This document shows positions 1-5,175 of a DNA stretch of 5,175 nucleotides, piece after piece. The stretch is from Gammaproteobacteria bacterium (GTDB taxonomy: Bacteria > Pseudomonadota > Gammaproteobacteria > Arenicellales > JAOTYS01). A program made the position numbers and the translations under genes. How positions within the stretch are numbered: position 1 is the stretch's first letter; each line of letters opens with the position of its first letter. The notes below the pieces were generated by a model that was not told where the DNA came from, made no database searches, and saw nothing but the letters and a program-made list of their open reading frames with translations. The stretch spans positions 1 to 5,175 of the forward strand of contig JAOTYS010000350.1 of NCBI GenBank assembly GCA_029861795.1, in the 5' to 3' direction.

Positions 1-387
1 TCGGTGCCATAGCCGCTTTTGCAGCGCGTGAATGGGCGCTGCCTCATAATACGATACTATTAGATACCGCTTGGAAACCCGTGCTAGTTCTCCAACTAAA
101 TGTCGCCTCTGATCATCCTGTCGGACGTGATGGAAGAAGCGGAAGTTGAAGACCAGATCAAACTCATGGTCTTCAAACGGAAACGGTTCGTACACATCAG
201 CTTGCACGGTTTCTATGGGAACGCCCTCGTCGGACTCTGCGCCTACTAGTGCTTCTATATGCTCCAGCCTTTTGTCACCGCACACCAAGCGCTCGGAGGC
301 GACCGGGCGAAGCTGAGGGCTGAATCGACCGTGCCCGCATGGGATGTCCAAAATATGTGCCAAGGGTCTATCCATCATCGCGAGCAT
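1..387 (-). CDS. Class I SAM-dependent methyltransferase, N-terminal part (3' end outside window)
   Basis: The minus strand stays open from the left edge to a TAG at 412-414. The most upstream ATG is at 387-385, giving 129 codons in the window. The translation has a clear SAM-binding motif I, ILDIPCGHGRF, at about residues 12-22. A later acidic stretch, ADVYEPFPFEDHEFDLVFNF, matches the motif II/III strand region, followed by FFHHV and then ELARVSKRYLIVSYYE. This order is that of the UbiE/BioC-like Rossmann methyltransferases (Methyltransf_11 type); the substrate cannot be told. No good Shine-Dalgarno precedes the ATG, and only about 11 residues come before motif I, shorter than usual for the family. 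Methyltransferase-like residues (LLERQIAD) continue upstream of the ATG as far as the stop. The gene may therefore be clipped at its 5' end, or its start is unusual. It diverges from the kinase gene, and their 5' ends abut or overlap. The family call is firm; the exact start is not. Confidence 0.8.
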   Translation of the reverse strand, partial: MLAMMDRPLAHILDIPCGHGRFSPQLRPVASERLVCGDKRLEHIEALVGAESDEGVPIETVQADVYEPFPFEDHEFDLVFNFRFFHHVRQDDQRRHLVGELARVSKRYLIVSYYEAAPIHALQKRLWHR

Positions 388-1089
388 ATCAGCGATTTGA
401 CGCTCGAGGAGCTACGGCAACAGTCGGTTAAGGTCTACCGAAAAGGAGGGGGCACTCGACCTGATGTCTTGCTACTCAACATCAATAGTGAAAGGGTCGT
501 GCTTAAGGATCACGGCGGTTGCGATCGTTGGTTCGCATATGTGGTCGGCCCACTTCTGGCGCGGAGGGAAGCGCGGGCACTGCAACGGTTACGGGGTATT
601 CATGGGGTACCGGACTTCATTGGCAGGGTTGGCCCCAGCGGAATCCTGATGGAGTATGTTCCTGGAAACAAAATGGTGAGGTCAGCGGAAATTGACTGGG
701 AATCCTTGTTTCAGCGTCTGTCCGAGATAGTGGCATCTATCCATGATCGCGGTATCGCGCACTGTGATCTGCGTAGCCGGAACAACGTGCTCATCGATGA
801 GCGGGAAGCGCCCTATATTGTTGATTTCGTTGCCAGCATTGGCCGTGGTCGATTGTGGAATCCAGTCTCGCGTTTTATATTCACGCAATTTTGTCGAGCG
901 GATAGAATGGCGATTTCAAAGCTGAAACATTACTACGCACCTGATTTATTGACTGAGAACGAAAGGTCGATGATTTCTTCGCAAGGCATATTCGACCGGA
1001 GTGCCCGATTTGTCGGTCATCGAGTACGAGATATGAGTCGGTGGATATTTACAAAGAATGAGGAACCTAGCCAACGCCATGACCGCTGA
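355..1089 (+). CDS. LPS-kinase/RIO-like phosphotransferase
   Basis: A small protein-kinase-fold enzyme related to the lipopolysaccharide kinases (Kdo/WaaP, InaA-like) and RIO kinases, expected to act in the cytoplasm on an envelope precursor or a small molecule. The frame is open from an ATG at 259. Numbered from there, the motifs are: VVLKDH with the ATP-binding Lys83; RREARALQRL with Glu104 as candidate helix-C Glu; hinge MEYVPG at 131-136; catalytic loop HCDLRSRNN with Asp170 and Asn175; and YIVDFVAS with metal-binding Asp189 (DFV in place of DFG). All catalytic residues are present, so it should be active. I prefer the ATG at 355, preceded by GGGATG eight bases upstream, because the first 30 or so residues from 259 lie antisense to methyltransferase motif I and do not look like kinase sequence. 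A TTG at 397 (before TLEELRQQSVKVYRK) is also possible and would nearly remove the overlap. The C-terminus is complete. Substrate unknown. Confidence 0.82.
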   Translation: MCQGSIHHREHISDLTLEELRQQSVKVYRKGGGTRPDVLLLNINSERVVLKDHGGCDRWFAYVVGPLLARREARALQRLRGIHGVPDFIGRVGPSGILMEYVPGNKMVRSAEIDWESLFQRLSEIVASIHDRGIAHCDLRSRNNVLIDEREAPYIVDFVASIGRGRLWNPVSRFIFTQFCRADRMAISKLKHYYAPDLLTENERSMISSQGIFDRSARFVGHRVRDMSRWIFTKNEEPSQRHDR

Positions 1090-1326
1090 TGTATCGATTA
1101 CGCCCTGCCGCTAAGTCAATGGGCTTCAATCCAGCACATCAAGAACGTCCCTAGCGCGCTGCGTGAGAACCACGACCGGAGTCCTCTGGTAACGATCCTT
1201 GTTCTTGAGCGCAGGCTCCATGGATGGCTTGACAATGGGCCCATCGCAAGAACTCTGGAATCTGGACGAACATTTAGCCTCTTCACAGCCTTGTCCCATG
1301 TACCGAAACACCATATCTTTGCAGAT
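1090..1326. other. Convergent intergenic region without a convincing gene
   Basis: This stretch separates the ends of the kinase and the ArnT-like gene. A 62-codon minus-strand frame at 1126-1314 starts 12 bases after the ArnT-like stop codon and ends in PVVVLTQRARDVLDVLD. It could be a small cotranscribed gene or a leftover fragment, but I recognise no family and see only a weak ribosome site. An 8-base inverted repeat (TCAAGAAC at 1139-1146, GTTCTTGA at 1201-1208) is too widely spaced to call a terminator, and no stem followed by a T run is visible. Confidence 0.4.
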
Positions 1327-2886
1327 TTACTCGCCTTTAGACGAAACGAAGGGCGGAATGAATGCCACCCCCGCACGCTTGTCGGGCTGGTTAAACCATC
1401 GTCGCCCAAACGTCAACGGTGTGGTTACCACCTGGTGGTTGGTCAGAACGGAGGCGACTAGCGGAGCGTAGTCCGATCTCGTTATGAAAATCACGTTGTC
1501 GTTCGGTTGTCGCAGCACCGGCCAGTGCGTGACCAACTTCTCACCCGAGACTATATGCTGCCACCCCGGAATATAGGGGTGATACTCAAAGGCCCGCGTG
1601 GACTCAAGGTATAACTGAGACTTGTGCTCATCAAGTATGACAAAACGCCACTGGGACCATGGTCGGAGCTCCTCCGCCCGTTGCCGGACCTCCTTCGCGA
1701 ATGCGGGGGGGCCGCCTTGGCTGTAATAGAGTGGCATAAGCACGCCGAATACCACCAAAAGAAGCGCGGCGGAGGTGGCCGTTATACCTGCTGACCACCG
1801 CAATACCCTCGGGGCTTGGGTCACCAGCCATTGAGCTGTGAAAAGCAGCGCAAAGGGCACCAATGGCAGAATATAGTAGCTGCGTCGTGCGCCGCTCGCC
1901 GTGAAAAAAACGAACACCAGCATACACCCGATTGCCAGCCAGCGAATCTCATACGACGTGGATGACCAACGCCTGCCGACCGAATAGATGGCAGGAGCAA
2001 GAAGCACCACCCAGGGAAGCGTGTAAACGGGGAGATAGACGAGGTAAGTGTATACGGGCCCCTCCGTATCGAAAGGCTGGAAGAAGCGCACTAAGTTCTC
2101 AGTAAAGACTTCATTCAGGCCACTTTGGCCATAGTTTTCACCGCCGAATTGACTCGAAGCCCAGAACGGAAAGAGATACACGACGAGACCCGGGAGGATC
2201 CCCAAAGGCAGTCTAAGATTGAGATGTTTTCGCCATCGCCCCTGTGACACCAGATCCGGGGCAACGACCAGTAGCGGAACAATGACAGCGGTCAGTCCTT
2301 TGCATAGGCTCGCGACGAAGAGTATGAGAAAAAACACCGTGTAATCCGTAAAACGGTTGCTATTGCGATGCCCGACGTACCACAGTACAGCCAGCAGTGT
2401 CCCCGTGACGTTTAACATGTCTGCGCTCGCCACACGGCCCCAGAATACGAAATACCAAGTGGTCGCCAGCATCCATCCGGCCAGCATCCCAGTGCGGCGG
2501 TCAACCAGGCGGGATCCCAGCTGCACCGTGCAATAGAGGCTGAGCAGGGCGGCCAGAACCGACGGCAGGCGCAGTGACCATAAGTTGAGGCCGCCGGTCA
2601 GCCAGCTGCTGGCGACCATCAGCCAGTACGACAGCAGGGGCTTGTAGTAGTAGGCGTCACCCCCTAAGTACGGATGCAGATAATCGCCTCGGTGGAGCAT
2701 CTGCAGCACGATACTCGCCCAGCGGGTCTCGAGCGTCCATATTTCCTTGCCGCCGAGAGAAATAAACAACAAGCCGACGCTGACACCTGCCAGATAGCTG
2801 CCGCGGGCCTTTTCGCCCCAGAGGTAATCACCAACCCTTGAAACAGTCACCTGGTTCACCCGATCTTCCCGGTCAAGAGTGGGCAC
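1327..2886 (-). CDS. ArnT/PMT-type GT-C glycosyltransferase (membrane)
   Basis: A 519-aa polytopic inner-membrane protein of the dolichyl-phosphate-mannose mannosyltransferase/ArnT group (GT39/GT83). These enzymes move a sugar from a polyprenyl-phosphate donor to lipid A, protein or glycan on the periplasmic side. Seen in the sequence: a first membrane segment at about 31-46; the first periplasmic loop with the acidic motif LETRWASI (52-59, equal to the family's DEARYA, so Glu53 is the likely catalytic or metal-binding acid); YYYKPLLSYWL (79-89, family ExKPPLxYW); LRLPSVLAALLSL (105-117); GRVASADMLNV (150-160); CKGLTAVIVPLL (195-206); SYYILPLVPFALL (336-348). About ten hydrophobic segments run to about 388, followed by a soluble C-terminal tail of about 130 residues. 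Length is normal. The GTG at 2886 is the most upstream start; a second GTG at 2859 has a better purine-rich site (GGGAAG) and would drop only nine residues. Donor and acceptor sugars cannot be assigned, so the name ArnT is not used as a symbol. Confidence 0.88.
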   Translation of the reverse strand: MPTLDREDRVNQVTVSRVGDYLWGEKARGSYLAGVSVGLLFISLGGKEIWTLETRWASIVLQMLHRGDYLHPYLGGDAYYYKPLLSYWLMVASSWLTGGLNLWSLRLPSVLAALLSLYCTVQLGSRLVDRRTGMLAGWMLATTWYFVFWGRVASADMLNVTGTLLAVLWYVGHRNSNRFTDYTVFFLILFVASLCKGLTAVIVPLLVVAPDLVSQGRWRKHLNLRLPLGILPGLVVYLFPFWASSQFGGENYGQSGLNEVFTENLVRFFQPFDTEGPVYTYLVYLPVYTLPWVVLLAPAIYSVGRRWSSTSYEIRWLAIGCMLVFVFFTASGARRSYYILPLVPFALLFTAQWLVTQAPRVLRWSAGITATSAALLLVVFGVLMPLYYSQGGPPAFAKEVRQRAEELRPWSQWRFVILDEHKSQLYLESTRAFEYHPYIPGWQHIVSGEKLVTHWPVLRQPNDNVIFITRSDYAPLVASVLTNHQVVTTPLTFGRRWFNQPDKRAGVAFIPPFVSSKGE

Positions 2887-2907
2887 CGCCTACGACTAAA
2901 CGGCGCA

Positions 2908-2927
2908 TTGCTCAAATTCCCGAGCAA
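2908..2927. repeat. Short inverted repeat upstream of the ArnT-like gene
   Basis: TTGCTC at 2908-2913 and GAGCAA at 2922-2927 form a perfect 6-base inverted repeat with an 8-base spacer. It lies 21-41 bases upstream of the GTG start of the minus-strand ArnT-like gene, where an operator or a leader hairpin could sit. Six-base arms can occur by chance, and no matching promoter was recognised, so the regulatory role is conjecture. Confidence 0.25.
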
Positions 2928-3306
2928 ACTTTGAAGCGAGTCCCCACCGCATGCGCTTACAACTGTGGAAATCGTTGCCCTGCACGGCCGACCATGTCGG
3001 AGTACATCGAACCAAAGCACCTTTCACAAAAGAATCTCGTCTTACGGTTATGGAAGAACGATTCCAGTCACAGTGTTGTCTTCTTAGCAAAAAATCGTGT
3101 GTACGACCAGAGGCTTCCATGGCGCATAAAGAATCGTGGTCTGTAGAGCGCATAGGCTAGGCGACCAACCTGAGCACGACATTGTCTGAATATGACGATT
3201 TGGCAATGCAGGGCTGAAACAGGAGCCACGTCTTAGATAAGCCTAGGCTGGCCTTCTAAAAAGTGTAGAAGATATAGACGGCCCACCTTTACCTCAACCG
3301 AGGCGA

Positions 3307-3319
3307 CCATCAATGATGG
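3307..3319. repeat. Perfect 13-base palindrome in the IS110 leader
   Basis: CCATCA and TGATGG flank a single central A. A second small stem, CCTC-AACC-GAGG, lies just before it at 3292-3303. Both sit 57-84 bases upstream of the transposase start, in the noncoding end of the element. In IS110-group elements this end is where the structured bridge RNA is encoded, so a relic of that RNA is possible but not shown. Confidence 0.3.
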
Positions 3320-3365
3320 ATACCTCAAAATGGTACGCTTTCCGGTGAAATCATCCTGCAATAAT

Positions 3366-3370
3366 AGAGG
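3366..3370 (+). promoter_or_regulatory. Ribosome binding site of the IS110 transposase relic
   Basis: AGAGG is followed by a five-base spacer and then the ATG at 3376. This is the best Shine-Dalgarno in the window and fixes the transposase start at MKQTIIHIGLDVDD, which is where related IS110 transposases begin. Confidence 0.6.
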
Positions 3371-3375
3371 CGTCT

Positions 3376-4000
3376 ATGAAACAGACTATAATTCACATCG
3401 GCCTTGACGTCGATGATACACAGTATCACGGATTGGCACCGGACAAAGCCACAGGTGAAGTCCTTGCCTTTAAATGCCGACCCACTCTGAAGGGGCTACT
3501 GGGCCAGCTAGATAAGCTACACAAGTATTTTCCAGGAAGCACCTTCAGGATATGTTATGTAGCGTCTTATATTGGCTTCACTCTGCAACGGGATATCGCT
3601 GAAATAGGTTATCACTGCGATGTGGTTGCTCCCACGACTATTCCCACCCCCGAGGCAGACAAATCAAGACGGATCGCATTGATGCGGCGCAACTGGCGCA
3701 ATTATACGCCAATGACTTACTGACATTTGTCCCCGCACCCGATCCCGAGCAGGAACGAGACCGAGACATGATCCGCTCTCGCCAGAAACTGGTAGAGCAG
3801 CAAGCAGAATTCCGTAAACACCTGCAGGCCTTGCTGCTTCGAAACGGGCGGCACTACAAAGCCGAGACCTAATACAAAACCCACTGGACTAGACTCCATT
3901 ATTGCTGGCTGGAACGACTTAAAATCAATCTGGAACTGCTGGTCCGTCAACTGAAAGGAATCATCAGCATTCTGAGTGAGTATAGCCAAGAGAACAAACT
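3376..4000 (+). mobile_element. Partial IS110-family insertion sequence
   Basis: This is the stretch with clear IS110 coding homology. The similarity fades after SEYSQE near 3995-4000, and no right end is present, so the element has lost its downstream part by deletion or by later insertion of the DNA that carries the sulfotransferase. The left end should lie upstream of 3376, but I could not define its terminus or a target duplication; IS110 elements often make none. Confidence 0.75.
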
Positions 4001-4025
4001 AGAAATAAGCCACGGTCTGAATTGA
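3376..4025 (+). pseudogene. IS110-family transposase, frameshifted and truncated remnant
   Basis: The first frame (3376-3651) begins MKQTIIHIGLDVDDTQYHG, the RuvC-like DEDD N-terminus of IS110 transposases, and continues to CDVVAPTTIPTP. At the C run 3647-3651 the frame breaks. Restoring one C gives PRGRQIKTDRIDAAQLAQLYAND, the expected family sequence, which then runs in frame from about 3657 through DLLTFVPAPDPEQERDRDMI and LLLRNGRHYKAET. There the expected Gln codon is TAA (3870-3872). The frame continues after the TAA as YKTHWTRLHYCWLER, then LKINLELLVRQLKG and SEYSQE, to a TGA at 4023. Between CWLER and LKINLELL roughly ten residues usual for the family seem to be missing. The whole C-terminal half, including the catalytic Ser domain, is absent. 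The second catalytic residue, Glu in CYEAS, is Val (codon GTA, 3559-3561). The element cannot make an active enzyme. Family comparison is from memory, not alignment. Confidence 0.9.
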
Positions 4026-4042
4026 AAAATTTCCTCTCACAG
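4023..4042. repeat. Left copy of an imperfect inverted repeat flanking the sulfotransferase gene
   Basis: TGAAAAATTTCCTCTCACAG reads almost the same as the reverse complement of 4999-5021. The differences are one A/G change, one extra T and an extra TG in the right copy. The repeat starts on the final TGA of the IS110 relic, that is, at the junction between relic and new DNA. It is either a boundary mark of an inserted segment or a chance likeness of AT-rich sequence. Confidence 0.45.
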
Positions 4043-4094
4043 AAACTGGGTACAATATAGTGGATGCACCGAACCATAACCCTCCAAGTGAGTC

Positions 4095-4964
4095 ATGTCT
4101 GAGCAGCAGACTTTTTTTCATGTTGGCTATGCACGAGCCGCATCGACATTTCTACAGAAATCCGTTTTTCCTGCATTGACTGGAATTCAATATGTTCCGC
4201 GCAACCGGTTTCGCGTACGCGAAAAAGAAAAAAAACGCTTCAAAATGGATAAAATATTGATGTCACGTGAGTCGGGGCAGCGTATTTTCTCTCGATGCGA
4301 TGACGTATACCGCGTTTTTGGTAGCCGAATTATTATTTCGCTACGCCGCCAAGACTCGCTTATCGCTTCGTATTATCGACTACACGTTAAACGAGGACAT
4401 ACCACACGTTTCAAACGATTTCTTGACCTAGAAAATAATCAAGGTCACTGGAAGACGGAAGAATTGGAGTTTATGCGAATCATCCGGCACGTTGAGAACA
4501 CCACCGGGCAAAAACCCATTGTGCTTATTTTTGAGGATTACATTCAAGACTCCGAGCTATATATGGCATCCCTGTGCGCCGCGTTAGACTGCGGTTTCGA
4601 TCGCGAAGCTCTTAAACACAAGCCGGTGCATAAATCTTACACCGACAAACAGCTGCGTCTCAGACGACAATTCGCTGATTTTTTTACTGGCAAAGATTTG
4701 GATGAAAACAAACTTGAAGGCAAAACTCCTAAATACGGTCACGTGGTCAATTATTTAAAGCGCCGTATTTTGCTTTGGTCATCGGCTATATTTATGCTAG
4801 GTGTTAAATTCGCTCCCGAATCTTGGCTGTCGGATGAGCCCCTCATCGACGATACGTATCTTGGCCAAATAAGAGAATACTACCAAGCAGACTGGCAGGC
4901 TTGCGTTGAATACGTCGCCGAGCAGAACCAGGCCCTAGGTGTAAAACCCGTACTCAATAGATAA
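4095..4964 (+). CDS. PAPS-dependent sulfotransferase family protein
   Basis: A 289-aa protein expected to move sulfate from PAPS to a hydroxyl of a carbohydrate or lipid in the cytoplasm. Residues 9-21, HVGYARAASTFLQ, fit the 5'-phosphosulfate loop (family HVGxPKTGTTxLQ), with Arg14 in place of the usual Lys. Residues 79-95, ending LRRQDSLIASYYR, fit the 3'-phosphate-binding segment with Arg84/85 and Ser92. VLIFEDYIQDSELYMASLCAALD (143-165) matches the conserved strand and helix in which the family usually has YEDL and a Leu-rich helix. There is no signal peptide; a hydrophobic patch at about 225-240 may be a buried helix. The ATG at 4095 has only a weak purine-rich AAGTGAG two bases away. 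The DNA is visibly more AT-rich than the genes to the left, which suggests separate acquisition. It stands alone on its strand, converges on the SDR gene and is bracketed by an inverted repeat. The acceptor is unknown; a surface polysaccharide is likely from context. Confidence 0.78.
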   Translation: MSEQQTFFHVGYARAASTFLQKSVFPALTGIQYVPRNRFRVREKEKKRFKMDKILMSRESGQRIFSRCDDVYRVFGSRIIISLRRQDSLIASYYRLHVKRGHTTRFKRFLDLENNQGHWKTEELEFMRIIRHVENTTGQKPIVLIFEDYIQDSELYMASLCAALDCGFDREALKHKPVHKSYTDKQLRLRRQFADFFTGKDLDENKLEGKTPKYGHVVNYLKRRILLWSSAIFMLGVKFAPESWLSDEPLIDDTYLGQIREYYQADWQACVEYVAEQNQALGVKPVLNR

Positions 4965-4998
4965 ACACTCACCGCAAAGCAATTGCTGTAGTCGTAAG

Positions 4999-5022
4999 CT
5001 GTGAGACAGGAAAATTTCTCAC
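4999..5022. repeat. Right copy of the flanking inverted repeat; also a small hairpin
   Basis: Inside this copy GTGAGA (5001-5006) and TCTCAC (5017-5022) make a perfect 6-base stem with a 10-base loop. It lies between the convergent sulfotransferase and SDR genes, where a two-way terminator would be expected, but there is no T run after the stem and the loop is large. Its reverse complement resembles 4023-4042. Confidence 0.45.
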
Positions 5023-5087
5023 CCGCCTTCTTCATGTTTCGCAGCGTGTTGATGGTGACAGCCTATATGGCCAATGTAAATCTAGCG

Positions 5088-5175
5088 TCACGGCGCTAAC
5101 ATCGATTTGACGTTGAGCTCGCGGCCACCACTCACGTTGATGATGGCACCCGTCATATAAGACGCCTCGTGCGAG
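5088..5175 (-). CDS. Short-chain dehydrogenase/reductase, C-terminal end (5' part outside window)
   Basis: Read leftward, the last 28 codons are SHEASYMTGAIINVSGGRELNVKSMLAP and a TGA at 5090-5088. The block ASYMTGAIINVSGG is the typical C-terminal signature of classical NAD(P)-dependent SDR enzymes (family S.YITGxxxxVDGG), in which the last strand follows the substrate-binding loop. The catalytic Tyr-x3-Lys and the Gly-rich cofactor motif lie outside the window, so substrate and cofactor cannot be judged. It converges on the sulfotransferase gene with 123 bases between them. Confidence 0.78.
   Translation of the reverse strand, partial: SHEASYMTGAIINVSGGRELNVKSMLAP

Larger units (their letters stand above)
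2887..3375. other. 489-bp region with no supported gene, upstream of the IS110 relic
   Basis: Frames of 69 to 102 codons are open on both strands here, but they overlap each other, contradict each other and show no recognisable motif, so none is called. The region holds the short inverted repeat at 2908-2927, a 9-base direct repeat AGGCGACCA at 3159-3167 and 3301-3309, a small CCTC/GAGG hairpin at 3292-3303 and a perfect 13-base palindrome at 3307-3319. Its right part, within about 100-150 bases of the transposase start, should contain the left noncoding end of the IS110 element, though I cannot place the terminus. Confidence 0.45.

Noticed and set aside
259..354. N-terminal extension of the kinase from the ATG at 259
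   Set aside because: This stretch is antisense to the methyltransferase motif I region, shows no kinase-like residues and has no ribosome site, so a later start is preferred.
1139..1208. Inverted repeat TCAAGAAC/GTTCTTGA as a terminator between the convergent genes
   Set aside because: The arms are 54 bases apart and no T run follows, so it is unlikely to work as an intrinsic terminator.
1126..1314. 62-codon minus-strand frame just downstream of the ArnT-like gene
   Set aside because: The position 12 bases after a stop and the tail PVVVLTQRARDVLDVLD are suggestive, but no family is recognised and the ribosome site is weak. Kept only as a note in the intergenic entry.
2838..3160. Overlapping frames of 69-102 codons on both strands (2838-3146 +, 2896-3153 -, 2951-3160 +)
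   Set aside because: They lie over one another, contain no recognisable motif, have no good ribosome site and have the unusual Cys/Arg/Trp-rich composition of chance frames.
3159..3309. 9-base direct repeat AGGCGACCA at 3159-3167 and 3301-3309 as a target duplication
   Set aside because: The two copies enclose only noncoding DNA upstream of the IS relic, not an element, and IS110 elements usually do not make such duplications.
3717..3989. 90-codon minus-strand frame
   Set aside because: It is the shadow of the frameshifted IS110 transposase coding on the plus strand.
4051..4056. TACAAT as a -10 box for the sulfotransferase gene
   Set aside because: The only TTGAAA-like -35 (4022-4027) is 23 bases away, too far for a normal sigma-70 promoter, and no extended -10 is present.

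Overview
The window looks like a piece of cell-envelope or surface-polysaccharide accessory DNA from a Gram-negative bacterium. The gene families seen are an LPS-kinase-like phosphotransferase, an ArnT/PMT-type lipid-linked sugar transferase and a PAPS-type sulfotransferase. Together with an IS110 relic they fit a proteobacterium, most likely a gammaproteobacterium. That placement is inference from gene families only; there is no rRNA or housekeeping marker in the window.

Layout. At the left edge a class I SAM-dependent methyltransferase is read leftward and leaves the window. Its 5' end abuts or overlaps the 5' end of a rightward small-molecule/LPS-type kinase, so this divergent pair has no ordinary intergenic promoter space. 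The kinase converges, across about 240 bases without a convincing gene, on a leftward 519-aa multi-membrane glycosyltransferase (GT-C, ArnT/PMT type). Upstream of that gene lie about 490 bases with no supported gene. Next comes a heavily decayed IS110-family transposase, then a rightward sulfotransferase in visibly more AT-rich DNA. At the right edge is the C-terminal end of a leftward short-chain dehydrogenase/reductase.

How the genes may work together. The kinase, the ArnT-like enzyme and the sulfotransferase all belong to families that decorate lipid A, core oligosaccharide or exported glycans with phosphate, sugar and sulfate. The methyltransferase and the SDR could act in the same pathways, but their substrates cannot be read from sequence. 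The gene order alternates in strand and does not form one operon, so this looks like a mosaic built by successive insertions rather than one regulated pathway.

The most informative observations are the layered inactivation of the IS110 transposase (a one-base loss in a C run, a catalytic Glu changed to Val, an in-frame TAA, and loss of the C-terminal half) and an imperfect inverted repeat of about 20 bases that brackets the sulfotransferase gene. I did not find a convincing new multi-gene system.
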